This document shows, piece after piece, positions 1-8,772 of a stretch of DNA of 64,000 bases (its first letter is position 1; every line of letters begins with the position of its first letter). The DNA lies in assembly GCF_027625475.1 (NCBI RefSeq), contig NZ_CP115174.1:2267001-2331000 (forward strand), given 5' to 3'. This DNA is from Sphingomonas abietis. Lineage in GTDB: Bacteria > Pseudomonadota > Alphaproteobacteria > Sphingomonadales > Sphingomonadaceae. The position numbers and the translations under genes were made by a program. The notes under the pieces were generated by a model that did no database searches, had not been told where the DNA came from, and was given only the letters and a program-made list of their open reading frames with translations.

Positions 1-1417
1 CACCGCCAATGGCTGTGATCGTCCCGATATTGATCAGCTCGGTGGGCGAACTCACCGCGAATTGGCTGGTCGCCGAGAGGTTGGCGGTGATGCTGGCCTG
101 ATTGGTGAAGGACAGGACCGAGCCGGTCGGCGTCGCGACCACGGCGGGTCCGTTTGTGGACAGGTTGGCCATGTTAACGACGCTACCATAGCCACTGAGC
201 GCGATGCCGCCGGTACTGGCAAATGCAGGCGACAAGGTAATGGTTGCGTTGTTGCTGAGATCGACCCCCAGCAGCTCGAAGTTGGTTGGCAGCGCGACCG
301 CGCCGAAGGTGGCGTCACTGCTGACGGCGATCGACAGCGTGTCCGTCCCCGCTCCCCCGTCAATGGCGCCCGTGATCGAGGAGATCCGGCCCGTGGCAGA
401 GTCGAACGTCGCCAGCAACGTGTCATTGCCGGCGCCGAGCGTCAGATCGCCGTTGATCATGCCCTGGCGCGTGTCGATTACACTGTCCTGTCCAGCCGCT
501 GCGGTCGATATAACCGACCCATTGATCGTGCCGGCATTGGTGAGCGATAGGGGGCCGCTCGTATTGATCGCTGTGCCGCCGCCGCCGAGGATGGCGCCGC
601 CTGCATTGGTGACGTAAAGCGCGCCCGTCCCGCTCAGTGTGGCCGCCTGCCCGCTGGAGACGATCCGGCCCGTGTTGGCGATATACGCGCCAGATATGCT
701 GGTCGCGATCGCAGCGTTGCCCCCGCCATCGACTGTGCCGGCGTTGTTGACCGCGCTTATGCCCCCCGACATGCCGCCGACGAACCCAGTTGCCTCGTTG
801 GTGATCGACAGGAACCCGGCGAAGCCGCCGACCGGTACGGGAGCGACCAAGGCCGGCCCTGCCGTACCAGTCAGCGTTCCTGCATTGTCCATCGATACGC
901 TGACATAGCCGTTGGGATTGCTCGGATCACGCGACACCGAAAGCGCCTGGGAACCCGTGACGGTGGCGCCGGCTGCGACGTTGATCGTCGCACTCGCGGA
1001 GGGATAGATGGTCATCGAGCTTCCGGGCGTGCAGTAGCTGACGGACGCGAACGCGTAGGGGTCGCAAGGCGCAGATGTCGGAGGCCCCGCTATCACCGCG
1101 ATACCGGCTTTACCGGCGCCGTCGACCATACCGTCAATCGTCAAAACATCGTAGCTGGAGCTGACGGTAATGGCTGCCATGGCAGCCCCCGGATTCAAGG
1201 TCGCCCCCTGTGCCGCGACGACTTGTGTGTTGAACGTGTTCACGACCAGGCCGTTCGTATTGGTGCCGCTACAGTTGGTGGTCCCGTTTTCTTGGGTCGG
1301 ATCCGGCGTGCACTGCGCGTGTGAAGCCGTCGGGAAGAAGAGTCCACATGCCAATGTGCTGGTGCCGATTGCGAGCGACAAACGGCAACGACGCACCGAT
1401 GGCGTTAAACGGATCAT
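1..1417 (-). CDS. Autotransporter-like surface protein, N-terminal part (runs off the left edge)
   Basis: About 472 codons are visible and the frame stays open to the edge. The start (ATG at 1417) gives a Sec signal peptide: basic MIRLTPSVRRCR, a hydrophobic core and an AxA-like end at SHAQ (about residues 30-34). A GGGGA ribosome site lies about 8 nt upstream. The rest is Gly/Ala/Ser/Thr/Asn-rich with repeated short strands such as LTNAGTI, VNNAGTVDG and ISNTGRI-like units. Such repeats are typical of the parallel beta-helix passenger of type V autotransporters or filamentous adhesins, exported to the cell surface. The C-terminal beta-barrel, expected for the family, would lie left of position 1 and is not seen. 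A shorter secreted beta-helix protein is the alternative. Confidence 0.8.
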   Translation of the reverse strand, partial: MIRLTPSVRRCRLSLAIGTSTLACGLFFPTASHAQCTPDPTQENGTTNCSGTNTNGLVVNTFNTQVVAAQGATLNPGAAMAAITVSSSYDVLTIDGMVDGAGKAGIAVIAGPPTSAPCDPYAFASVSYCTPGSSMTIYPSASATINVAAGATVTGSQALSVSRDPSNPNGYVSVSMDNAGTLTGTAGPALVAPVPVGGFAGFLSITNEATGFVGGMSGGISAVNNAGTVDGGGNAAIATSISGAYIANTGRIVSSGQAATLSGTGALYVTNAGGAILGGGGTAINTSGPLSLTNAGTINGSVISTAAAGQDSVIDTRQGMINGDLTLGAGNDTLLATFDSATGRISSITGAIDGGAGTDTLSIAVSSDATFGAVALPTNFELLGVDLSNNATITLSPAFASTGGIALSGYGSVVNMANLSTNGPAVVATPTGSVLSFTNQASITANLSATSQFAVSSPTELINIGTITAIGG

Positions 1418-1606
1418 ATTGGCAGTCCCCTATTCCGGCCGGATGGCCGCCCCTACTTTTCCTCTGAGCAAATCCGATTGGGCTGTCCAGCACCGATCTT
1501 CGCCGGGCACGGCATGCAATCCGACTTATCGCCATCTATCGTCTTAAAATTGCCAAGCATTGATTGTAGGATTTTCGCACGGCGGCATCGTAAAAATCGG
1601 TCTCCG

Positions 1607-2110
1607 CGAACGGAGGTGTCTCAGTTTGAAATTGAAGGCGCCCGCTTCTTGCAAGGCCGCGCTTCGCGGGAGCCGGGGCTATCGCGTCAATCTTAGCGAC
1701 GATACCCTCCATCGATCATAGGTGATCGGTGATCCCGGCCGCCATCGCGGGGGAGACGCGCAGCGTCTTATGGATGCGGCAAAAGTCGTAGAACGCGAAG
1801 TAAAGCGCCAACGCGCGGACGTGGTTTTCCAGCGTCTTGGAAAAACCGTTGGTAAGCCGGGGAAACCGACGCGTGACATCCGCGTGGTGAGGTTCTGGCG
1901 CTCAACATAGCTGGTCGAGGCGCGCGCGATATCGGGCTTGCCTTCACACGGATCATCATAGCGCCGATGCACGCGGCGGGGCTATGACGATCAGCTTCGT
2001 ATCGACGTCCAGCACGGTCCACGTCCACACGTTGCCGGCGACTAACTTCACGACCCCGCGTTCGACAAGATTTTCCAAGCTGGAGGAATGACGCCGAGAC
2101 AGTCGCCATC
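1607..2110 (-). pseudogene. Decayed DDE transposase remnant of an IS1-like alphaproteobacterial element
   Basis: Pieces of one transposase can be read in shifting frames on the minus strand. First comes GNVWTWTVLDVDTKLIV, which resembles the stretch with the first catalytic Asp. Next is SYVERQNLTTRMS. After a frame change follows RRFPRLTNGFSKTLENHV and ALALYFAFYDFCRIHKTLR, then SPAMAAGITDHL, a TGA where the family usually has Trp, and SMEGIVAKIDAIAPAPAKRG. At least one frameshift, one nonsense codon and a missing middle part make it non-functional. The tail near 1610-1640 may reach the element's end, but I cannot identify terminal inverted repeats or a target duplication, so the limits are approximate. 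Family assignment is from memory of similar transposases. Confidence 0.65.
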
Positions 2111-2149
2111 ACCTCGGATGGTTGGAGGCACGGATTTGGGGGACGCAGG

Positions 2150-2980
2150 TCATCCTGCCGCTTCCTTGAAAAACATCAGGAGGTCGGCGGTCACGCGCTC
2201 GGCGTCGGTGATGATAATCGCGTGACCACTGTCGGCATATTCGATGTAGCGCGCCTGCGCGATCATGCGTGCGGCCGGGCGGCTGGTCGTGGCGGGTGCG
2301 ACGTTCACGTCCTGCGCGCCGTGGAGGATCAGGGTCGGCACGGTGAAGGCGGCCATGTCGGCGCGGAAATCGGTTTCCGACCAGGCGCGCGCGCAGGCGA
2401 TCGTCGCTCTGGGGGACGCCTGCATCGCCAGCTGGAGATACCAGTCGAGGATGCCCTGCGACACCGGGGGCTTGCCATTGCCGACGTTGAAGAAACCCTT
2501 GGCGAAATCGACGAGATAGCCCGGTCGGTCCTGCTCGATCCCGGCGACGAGTTCGTCGAACACGGCGCGATCGATGCCCTCGGGATTGTCCGCGGTCTTG
2601 AGTAGGATGGGGGTGACGGCGGCGACGAGCGCCGCCTGCGCGACCCGGGTTGTGCCGTGGCGGCTCAGATAGCGCGCGACCTCGCCGCCGCCCATCGAGA
2701 AGCCGACCAGCGTCGCGTCGTGGAGATCGAGATGATCGACCAGTTCCGCGATGTCGTCGGCGAGCCGGTCATAGTCATATCCGTCCCAGGGCTGGTCCGA
2801 GCGGCCGAAGCCGCGCTTGTCCGGCGCGATGACGCGGTAGCCGGCGGCGACCAGCGCGCTCGACTGATATTCCCAGAAAGCCGAGCTCAGTGGCCAGCCG
2901 TGGAGCAGCACGACCGGACGGCCCGTGCCCCAGTCGGTGTAGAATAGCGAAACGCCGTCCGATGTCGTGAAAGTGGGCAT
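2150..2980 (-). CDS. Alpha/beta hydrolase of the non-haem chloroperoxidase/esterase type
   Basis: 276 aa, a normal length for this family. The oxyanion motif HGWP is at residues 27-30 and the nucleophile elbow GFSMGGG places Ser95. A late Asp (LILHGAQDVN) and His (DSGHAI) complete the triad. The opening FTTSDGVSLFYTDWG is typical of the cofactor-free haloperoxidase/perhydrolase branch, whose members hydrolyse esters and can form peracids; the real substrate is unknown. There is no signal peptide, so it should be cytoplasmic. It lies 27 bp downstream of the SDR gene on the same strand and is probably cotranscribed with it. Confidence 0.85.
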   Translation of the reverse strand: MPTFTTSDGVSLFYTDWGTGRPVVLLHGWPLSSAFWEYQSSALVAAGYRVIAPDKRGFGRSDQPWDGYDYDRLADDIAELVDHLDLHDATLVGFSMGGGEVARYLSRHGTTRVAQAALVAAVTPILLKTADNPEGIDRAVFDELVAGIEQDRPGYLVDFAKGFFNVGNGKPPVSQGILDWYLQLAMQASPRATIACARAWSETDFRADMAAFTVPTLILHGAQDVNVAPATTSRPAARMIAQARYIEYADSGHAIIITDAERVTADLLMFFKEAAG

Positions 2981-3007
2981 GGTCGTGATCCTGTTTATCG
3001 TGAAGTT

Positions 3008-3760
3008 TCAGCGGCCGCCCGAGACGGTCAGCATGGTGCCGGCGACGTAGGAGGCGGCAGGCGAGGCCAGCCAGGCGACCGCCTCGGCAACCTCCTGCGC
3101 CTCGCCCATCCGGCCCAGCGGCGTGCCGCTGCGAACCGATCGCTCGGCATCGGGCGAGGTCATGTCGGTGTGGATGACGCCGGGGGCGACGCCGACGACA
3201 CGGATGCCTTCGCTCCCGACCTCGTTCGACAATCCCCGCACCAGCGTCTCGATCGCGCCCTTGCTCGCCGCATAAGCGACCAGTCCCGGCAATCCGCCGA
3301 GCCGCGCGGCGACCGAACCGAGCAGGACGATTGTGCCGCCTTTGCCGCCATGCCGCGTCGACAGGCGCCGAACCGCCTGCTGCGCGCAGAGCATCGTGCC
3401 GAGCACGTTGACGTCGAGCAGCCGGCGCAACGTCTCCGGTGTATGCTCGTCGATGCGGCGCTCTTCGCCGAGGATGCCGGCATTGGCGACGAGCAGCCGC
3501 AGCGGGCCGAACCGCGCGTCGGCCGCTTCGAACAGTGGCGGGATCGCGGCGGCATCGCCGATGTCGGCCTGGAAGGCGTCGGCCTGTCCGCCGGCGGCGC
3601 GGATCGCCGCGACCGTCTCGTTCGCGCCATCGGCGCCGTGGGTATAGCCGACCGCGACGGCATAGCCGTCCTGCGCGAGACGAAGGCAGGTCGCCCTGCC
3701 GATCCCGCGCGATCCGCCTGTCACCAGTGCCAGACCTGCGCCATTCTGCTGTCCCGCCAC
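3008..3760 (-). CDS. Short-chain dehydrogenase/reductase (SDR)
   Basis: 250 aa, classical SDR. The nucleotide-binding TGGSRGIG is at residues 14-21, followed by NAG near 93, Ser149 and the YAASK active-site segment with Tyr163 and Lys167. It should carry out NAD(P)(H)-dependent oxidation or reduction of an alcohol or ketone; the substrate cannot be read. It is divergent from the LysR gene at 3868 across about 107 bp, so that regulator probably controls this gene and the hydrolase downstream. Confidence 0.88.
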   Translation of the reverse strand: MAGQQNGAGLALVTGGSRGIGRATCLRLAQDGYAVAVGYTHGADGANETVAAIRAAGGQADAFQADIGDAAAIPPLFEAADARFGPLRLLVANAGILGEERRIDEHTPETLRRLLDVNVLGTMLCAQQAVRRLSTRHGGKGGTIVLLGSVAARLGGLPGLVAYAASKGAIETLVRGLSNEVGSEGIRVVGVAPGVIHTDMTSPDAERSVRSGTPLGRMGEAQEVAEAVAWLASPAASYVAGTMLTVSGGR

Positions 3761-3845
3761 GATGCGTCTCCGTCAGCCGTTTCAATCGAGAATGATCTGG
3801 CCCAGCCGGGCCTGGAATATTAGATGGAAATGAGCGCAAAGCCTT

Positions 3846-3860
3846 TGAAGTAGGACTTCA
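3846..3860. promoter_or_regulatory. Inverted repeat just before the LysR start (candidate operator)
   Basis: TGAAGT-AGG-ACTTCA is a perfect 6-bp-arm palindrome 7 nt upstream of the LysR start at 3868, in the SDR/LysR divergent region. LysR proteins often bind such short dyads to autoregulate. Binding is inferred only. Confidence 0.4.
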
Positions 3861-3867
3861 CAATCTG

Positions 3868-4770
3868 ATGGCCGAGACCGACTTTCCCCAGTTCCTGCCG
3901 GCCTTCCTGGCGGTGGCCGAGACTGGCAGCTTTACCGCGGGGGCAGCCAGGCTGGGCCTGTCGCCGTCCGCCATCAGCCAGCAGATCCGGGCGCTGGAGC
4001 GCCAACTGGGTTGCGTGCTGTTCCAGCGCACCACCCGGAGCGTCCGGCCGACCGACGCGGGGCTGCAATATCGCGCGGCCGTCGCGCCTGCCGTGGCCGC
4101 GATCCGCGAGGCGGCCGAGGCTCTCGACCATCCGAATGCGGCGGCGCGCGGCAGGCTGCGCCTCACTCTGCCGCGTACCGCCTTCGAGACCGTGCTGCGA
4201 CCAATCCTCGCCCGCTACAGCGCGCTTTACCCGCAGGTGACGGTGGAACTGTCGATCGATAATGCGCTCGTCGACATCGTGCGCGACGGCTTCGATGCCG
4301 GCATCCGCTTCGGCAATCTGATTGAGCAGGACATGGTCGCTGTGCGTGTCGCGCCCGACATGCGGATCGCGTTGCTCGCCTCACCCGCTTATCTCGATGC
4401 GCGCGGCCGCCCGACGCAGCCCCGGGATCTGGCGGAGCATGCCTGTATCGGCTTTCGCAGCGCGACCGCGGGCACGGTCGAGCCATGGCATTTGGCCAGG
4501 AAGGATAAGGCGGTGCGGCTCATTCCGAAGGGCCCTCTTGTCGTCAACAATACAGAGGCGCTGCTGGCGGCCGCCGAAGACGGCCTGGGCATCATCGAAT
4601 TTGTAGAGGAACTGGCGCTGGACGGTATTGCCGCGGGCCGGCTCGAGAGCGTTTTGAAACCATGGTGCCCGATGCTGCCGGGATTCCATATTCATTATCC
4701 CGATCGACTTCGGACCAGCAGCGCGCTTCGCGCCCTGCTGGCGCTCTTGAAATCGGGTGCCGGGGGCTGA
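3868..4770 (+). CDS. LysR-family transcriptional regulator
   Basis: 300 aa. The winged helix-turn-helix spans residues 5-65 (FLAVAETGSFTAGAARLGLS then SAISQQIRALERQLG). The effector-binding half follows from about 90 and contains the family-typical DAGIRFG segment. It is divergent from the SDR/hydrolase pair, the usual LysR geometry for controlling a neighbouring operon. The effector is unknown. It converges on azoR, with about 196 bp between. Confidence 0.9.
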   Translation: MAETDFPQFLPAFLAVAETGSFTAGAARLGLSPSAISQQIRALERQLGCVLFQRTTRSVRPTDAGLQYRAAVAPAVAAIREAAEALDHPNAAARGRLRLTLPRTAFETVLRPILARYSALYPQVTVELSIDNALVDIVRDGFDAGIRFGNLIEQDMVAVRVAPDMRIALLASPAYLDARGRPTQPRDLAEHACIGFRSATAGTVEPWHLARKDKAVRLIPKGPLVVNNTEALLAAAEDGLGIIEFVEELALDGIAAGRLESVLKPWCPMLPGFHIHYPDRLRTSSALRALLALLKSGAGG

Positions 4771-4926
4771 GCGCTGCCCCGTCCGTTGCGCGTATGGGCG
4801 ATCGAGATGGTCGCCGGCGCGGTCGGTTCAAACACCTACTTCTATTATTCCAGCCGCGGGGTCACGCCGGCATGGGCATCGACGTGCCGCGCTGAAATTC
4901 CCTGCCGCAGGCCCGCTTCCTGGGTA

Positions 4927-4956
4927 CACGGTTCGGGCTCCCAAGCGCGAACCGTG
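4927..4956. terminator. Stem-loop downstream of azoR (terminator-like, no U-tract)
   Basis: CACGGTTCG pairs perfectly with CGAACCGTG over a 12-nt loop, between the convergent LysR and azoR genes and 10 bp beyond the azoR stop. No T-run follows on either strand, so it may be a weak or Rho-assisted terminator or an RNA 3'-end stabiliser. Confidence 0.4.
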
Positions 4957-4966
4957 CACGTCGCGA

Positions 4967-5548
4967 TCAGCCGACAGCGAGAGCGGCGGAAGAGGTGATC
5001 CGGCCGGCCTGTGCGAGCGCGCCGTCGATCGCATTGCGGCGCGCATCCTCGCCGCGGCCAATGCCTTCAGCGATGACGAATTCGACCTCCGCACCGACGA
5101 AGCTGAACACCGAGCGCAGCAGCGTCTCGGCATGCTCATAGGCGGCATAAGGCGAGTCCGCGCCATAGACATTGCCGCGCGCCAGCGCGACGATGACGCG
5201 CTTGCCCGACGCGAGCCCGACTGGACCGTTCTCACCATAGGTGAAGGTCTTGCCCTTTACCGCAATGTGATCGATCCACGACTTCAGCTGACTGGGGATC
5301 GAGAAATTGTAGAAGCCCGCGCCGATTACGACGACGTCGGCGTCGAGGAATTGCTGGACGTCCGTACCGCTCTCCAGCGCCTGGAACGCGGCGAGCGTCA
5401 TATGTGGGATCGGCTCGGCGGCGAGATCGCGGTAGGTGATTTCGATGCTCGGATGCGCCACCTGGAGGCGCTCGACGATGGCCGCGGAAATAGCTCTGCT
5501 CGCGGAGCCTTCGCCGAGGATGCTGGAATCGAGATGCAACAATTTCAT
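4967..5548 (-). CDS. azoR: FMN-dependent NADH-azoreductase (AzoR family)
   Basis: 193 aa from ATG 5548, with a GGAG ribosome site 8 nt upstream; an in-frame upstream ATG at 5611 lacks a site and adds a non-conserved stretch. The start MKLLHLDSSI, the FMN-binding FYNFSIPSQLKSWIDH and the GNVYG segment are hallmarks of the flavodoxin-like AzoR/NQO family. The enzyme transfers two electrons from NAD(P)H to quinones or azo dyes and protects against quinone stress in the cytoplasm. It is divergent from an HxlR regulator, a common arrangement for quinone-responsive control. Confidence 0.92.
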   Translation of the reverse strand: MKLLHLDSSILGEGSASRAISAAIVERLQVAHPSIEITYRDLAAEPIPHMTLAAFQALESGTDVQQFLDADVVVIGAGFYNFSIPSQLKSWIDHIAVKGKTFTYGENGPVGLASGKRVIVALARGNVYGADSPYAAYEHAETLLRSVFSFVGAEVEFVIAEGIGRGEDARRNAIDGALAQAGRITSSAALAVG

Positions 5549-5638
5549 AGGAGATTCTCCGGTCTGGATTTGTGACCAAGAGCAGGTATGGGACCGGATG
5601 CGTGCCGCCAAGGACGCATATTTTCAGGACTAGGTCAC

Positions 5639-6031
5639 ATGGATATGCCTACTTCTCCAGGCGTGAGCGACAATTGCCGCAGGATGAGCAGCGTGCTCAG
5701 CCTCGTCGGCGACAAATGGACGGTGATGATCGTCATGGTGTTGGTTGAACGCCCGCGCCGTTTCAACGACATCAAGCGGACGATCGGCGGCATCTCGCAG
5801 CAGATGCTGACGCGCACTCTGAAGGCGCTCGATCGCGATGGCATGGTCAGTCGGACGGTCCATCCAACGGTGCCGCCGCAGGTCGAATATGCGCTGACCG
5901 GCCTGGGCCATTCGTTGGCCGAGCCGCTGCGTGCCTTGGGTGCCTGGGCGGGGGCGCATCTCGAGGAGATCGACGGCAACCGGCTGCGCTATGATCTGGT
6001 CAGGCGTGTCGCGCCCGACGCGGGGCGCTGA
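5639..6031 (+). CDS. HxlR-family winged-helix regulator
   Basis: About 130 aa from ATG 5639 (ATG 5645 is also possible). The core has the HxlR signature: VLSLVGDKWTVMIV, then RPRRFNDIKRTIGGISQQML, then LTRTLKALDRDGMV and the VEYALT wing. A single early Cys in NCRRMSS is placed like the redox-sensing Cys of QorR/YodB-type members; that role is inferred. It is divergent from azoR (90 bp), so azoR is the likely target. GTGACC and GGTCAC half-sites sit far apart in this gap (near 5572 and 5633). Confidence 0.88.
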   Translation: MDMPTSPGVSDNCRRMSSVLSLVGDKWTVMIVMVLVERPRRFNDIKRTIGGISQQMLTRTLKALDRDGMVSRTVHPTVPPQVEYALTGLGHSLAEPLRALGAWAGAHLEEIDGNRLRYDLVRRVAPDAGR

Positions 6032-6412
6032 CGGTCAGCGAACCCGCCGAGATCAGGAAATGGAAGGCATCGAACGCGGGATAAGGTGCGATGCCCTCAC
6101 TCCGGCGCGCGTCCAGATATCGCGCAGGGCGTCCCATGGCGGATAGGCGACCCGCGTCACTGCGGCTCGTGGCGGTGCGCGTCGGGCGACCGTGGAAGCC
6201 AGCGCGCCCCTGAGCGCCGAGACCGCGAAGCGCAGATAATAAAGGTTGTGAGCCAGTCGCGGTTTGTATCCTGGGCTCCGATGGGAGGCGTCATGCTCGC
6301 AGCCTTCCTGATAACGCATGCGACTTTAGGCGTATCGCTCCGGCATTCTTTCGCGCCGATCCGAAATATTAACCGGCCTTTCCCTTAAATCTCGGGGAAA
6401 GCGCGAGGACGA
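6032..6412. other. Intergenic stretch without a convincing gene
   Basis: 381 bp between HxlR and the PilZ gene. A minus-strand open frame (6053-6319) has no ribosome site, an Arg-rich composition and no recognisable motif, so I do not call it. The last 50 bp turn AT-rich (ATATTAACC near 6366) and probably hold the PilZ promoter. Confidence 0.4.
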
Positions 6413-7099
6413 ATGAGACAAGCTGCAATCGACATGCCCGGCTCGGATACGCTGCTCGCGTGGTTCGATGTCAAGGAACGCATGATCCGGGTTACCGGCA
6501 CGGGCATCTGGTCGATGGCGCTGCTCGATCGGCATATCGACCAGCTGAAGCGCCTCGTCGCGCGGTCGCGTGCCGGAGGAGGGGGGCTGCGGGTGCTGGT
6601 GGATCTCAGTGAGGCCGCCGTGCAGACCCCCGCCGTCGCCGCCCGCATCGCGCAGATGACCGACGAGATTTACGGCCCGGACGATCGGGTCGCCATCGTA
6701 GTCCCGTCCAGCCAGTTGAAAATCCGGATGCGCCATCTGGTACGCACGGCGCGCTCCAGGACGTTCCTCGCCCATGTGGTCGCGGAACAATGGCTCAGGG
6801 CTCATGACGAGGTCGCGCCGGCCCCTGTCGCGGCCGGCGACCGCGCGCGCCGGCGCCTGATCTCGCTGGTCACCACCATCGAGGCCGAAAGCGGTCGCCG
6901 GTTGGCCGTCCGCATCGTCAACATGTCCTCGACCGGACTTCTTCTCGACGGTCGCGCAAGCCTCCCGATCGGCGAACGGTTGCGGATCATCCTGCCCGAT
7001 ATCGGTGCCGTCGCCGGCCGCATCGTTCGGGTGCGCGACGATTTTGCCGGGGTGAAGCTCGACCAGTCGATCGCTGTGGAACGATTGCGGCTGGTTTAG
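6413..7099 (+). CDS. PilZ-domain protein with a STAS/SpoIIAA-like N-terminal half
   Basis: 228 aa, with GAGGA 5 nt before the ATG. Residues 10-125 look like a SpoIIAA-type alpha/beta fold (IRVTGTGIWSM, LRVLVDLSEAAVQTP). Residues 140-225 form a PilZ domain: an Arg cluster RARRR, then VRIVNMSSTGLLLDG matching the (D/N)xSxxG motif, then a beta-rich end. PilZ domains bind cyclic-di-GMP through these Arg and NxSxxG residues. Its place beside the chemotaxis genes suggests a link between c-di-GMP and motility, which is inferred. It converges on cheD. Confidence 0.8.
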   Translation: MRQAAIDMPGSDTLLAWFDVKERMIRVTGTGIWSMALLDRHIDQLKRLVARSRAGGGGLRVLVDLSEAAVQTPAVAARIAQMTDEIYGPDDRVAIVVPSSQLKIRMRHLVRTARSRTFLAHVVAEQWLRAHDEVAPAPVAAGDRARRRLISLVTTIEAESGRRLAVRIVNMSSTGLLLDGRASLPIGERLRIILPDIGAVAGRIVRVRDDFAGVKLDQSIAVERLRLV

Positions 7100-7183
7100 A
7101 CCGATCCCGATCGGACGGAAGAGGCGGCCCCGCATGCGCGGCCTTTCATCCCGGCTGAAGCAGAATGTCCGGTGCCGGCGATC

Positions 7184-7726
7184 CTAGAAGAACTGGACGT
7201 CACCGGTGGAGGCAGGCCTGGCGATCGGCGGCGCGACATAAGCCGTGTCGGCCACGTGGCGGCAGCGGGCGAGGCCGAGCGTCGGCCGGAACTCAATGCG
7301 CCGGGCGTTGCCGCCGCCGACATCCTCGCCGGTCAGGGCGATGCGTTCGTCGGCGAGGAAACGGCGTGCGAACCGGGCATTCTCGGCGCCGATGTCGCGA
7401 AACCCGTCGCGCATCGCCGCGCCGCCATAGAGCCGGGCGCGCAGCCGGCCACGCGCCGCGCCCAATTCCAGCATGGCATTGATGAGCACCTCCATCGCGT
7501 AGACGCCGTAGCGCAGCATCGATTTGGGATCGGTGGCACCGTCGCCGGGCTCGGCGAGCAGGAAGTGGTTGAGCCCGCCGACCTTCATCAGCGGATCGTA
7601 GAGGCAGGCGGCGATGCAGCTGCCGAGCACCGTCGTCAGCACGACATCCTCGGTCGACACGCGTGTCTCGCCCTGCAGGACGTTGATCCGGCGCAGCCCG
7701 TCGCGCGGCAGCGGCAGCGTCGTCAT
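7184..7726 (-). CDS. cheD: Chemoreceptor glutamine deamidase CheD
   Basis: 180 aa from ATG 7726, which overlaps the cheB stop as ATGA. It contains the CheD core VLTTVLGSCIAACLYDP with the catalytic Cys, the GLNHFLL segment with the catalytic His, and the later YGVYAMEVLINAMLELGA helix. CheD deamidates Gln residues on chemoreceptors and in some bacteria interacts with CheC or CheX. It is the last gene of the leftward che operon. Confidence 0.93.
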   Translation of the reverse strand: MTTLPLPRDGLRRINVLQGETRVSTEDVVLTTVLGSCIAACLYDPLMKVGGLNHFLLAEPGDGATDPKSMLRYGVYAMEVLINAMLELGAARGRLRARLYGGAAMRDGFRDIGAENARFARRFLADERIALTGEDVGGGNARRIEFRPTLGLARCRHVADTAYVAPPIARPASTGDVQFF

Positions 7727-8772
7727 GCGCGGCACTCCACCAGCAGGCGCCGGGCGATCCGATCGAGCGGCAGTTCGAGGCCGACGGCACCGAGCGCCTT
7801 CGCCGCCGCCGGCATGCCGTAGACCACGCACGTCTCCTCATTCTGGGCGACGGTGAGCGCGCCGGCATCGCGCATCGCCTTCAGGCCGAGTGCGCCGTCG
7901 CCGCCCATGCCGGTGAGCAGTGCTGCCACCGCCGATCCGCCGACCGCCTTCGCCACGCTGCCGAACAGCCGGTCGACGGATGGGCGGTGGCCCGACACCT
8001 TGTCGCCCGCGACGAGGCGGCAGCGCCACGGCCCGTCGCCCGATATTTCGAGATGCCGCGCGCCGCCGGGCGCGAGATAGATCTGGCCCGCGACCAGCGG
8101 CGCGCCATGCGTCGCCAGCGCCACGCGGGGGCGCGACAGCCGGTCGAGCCTGGCCGCGAAGCTGGTCGTGAAACTCTCGGGCATATGCTGCACGATCACC
8201 GTTGGCGGGCACGCTTCCGGGAAGGTCGAGAGCAAGGCGATCAGCGCCTCGACGCCGCCGGTCGACGCGCCGACCGCGATGACCGCGTCGCCGCGCGGCC
8301 GATAGAGCGACGCCCGGGCGACGGGCACCGATGGCGCTTCGACGATGGCGCTACGCTGCCGCTGCCGCAGCCAAGGCAGCGCGCGTGCGGCGGCCTTCAC
8401 CGTCTCGGCCAGCGCGGCCTGATAATCGGCGTTCATCGCGCCCGCGGCAGAGGGCTTGCCCATGCAATCGAACGCGCCGAGCTCCAGCGCGCGGATGCTG
8501 GCCTCGGCGCCCGTCTGGGTCAGCGTCGACAGCATGACCACCGGCGTCGGCCGCAGGCGCATGATCTTGTCGAGGAAATCGAGCCCGTTCATGCCCGGCA
8601 TCTCGATGTCGAGCGTGACGACGTCCGGATCGAGTTCCCTGATGAGTCCGCGCGCCGACGCCGGGCCATCCGCGGTGCCGACCACTTCGATCTCCGGGTC
8701 GCGGGCGAGCGCGTGGGTGATGATCGCGCGCATCGCAGGGCTGTCATCGACGATCAGCGCGCGCACGCTCAT
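7723..8772 (-). CDS. cheB: Protein-glutamate methylesterase/deamidase CheB
   Basis: 349 aa from ATG 8772, which overlaps the cheR stop as ATGA. The receiver domain (residues 1-120) carries the Asp pair at 9-10 and phospho-acceptor Asp55. The C-terminal esterase domain (160-349) has a complete triad: Ser170 in GASTGG, His196 in VQHMPE and Asp292 in GMGGDG. When phosphorylated by CheA it removes methyl groups from chemoreceptors for adaptation. This is the intact CheB of the window; compare the altered copy at 14815. Confidence 0.95.
   Translation of the reverse strand: MSVRALIVDDSPAMRAIITHALARDPEIEVVGTADGPASARGLIRELDPDVVTLDIEMPGMNGLDFLDKIMRLRPTPVVMLSTLTQTGAEASIRALELGAFDCMGKPSAAGAMNADYQAALAETVKAAARALPWLRQRQRSAIVEAPSVPVARASLYRPRGDAVIAVGASTGGVEALIALLSTFPEACPPTVIVQHMPESFTTSFAARLDRLSRPRVALATHGAPLVAGQIYLAPGGARHLEISGDGPWRCRLVAGDKVSGHRPSVDRLFGSVAKAVGGSAVAALLTGMGGDGALGLKAMRDAGALTVAQNEETCVVYGMPAAAKALGAVGLELPLDRIARRLLVECRA

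Noticed and set aside
6053..6319. 88-codon minus-strand frame before the PilZ gene
   Set aside because: No ribosome site, an Arg-rich composition and no recognisable domain; described only as part of the intergenic stretch.
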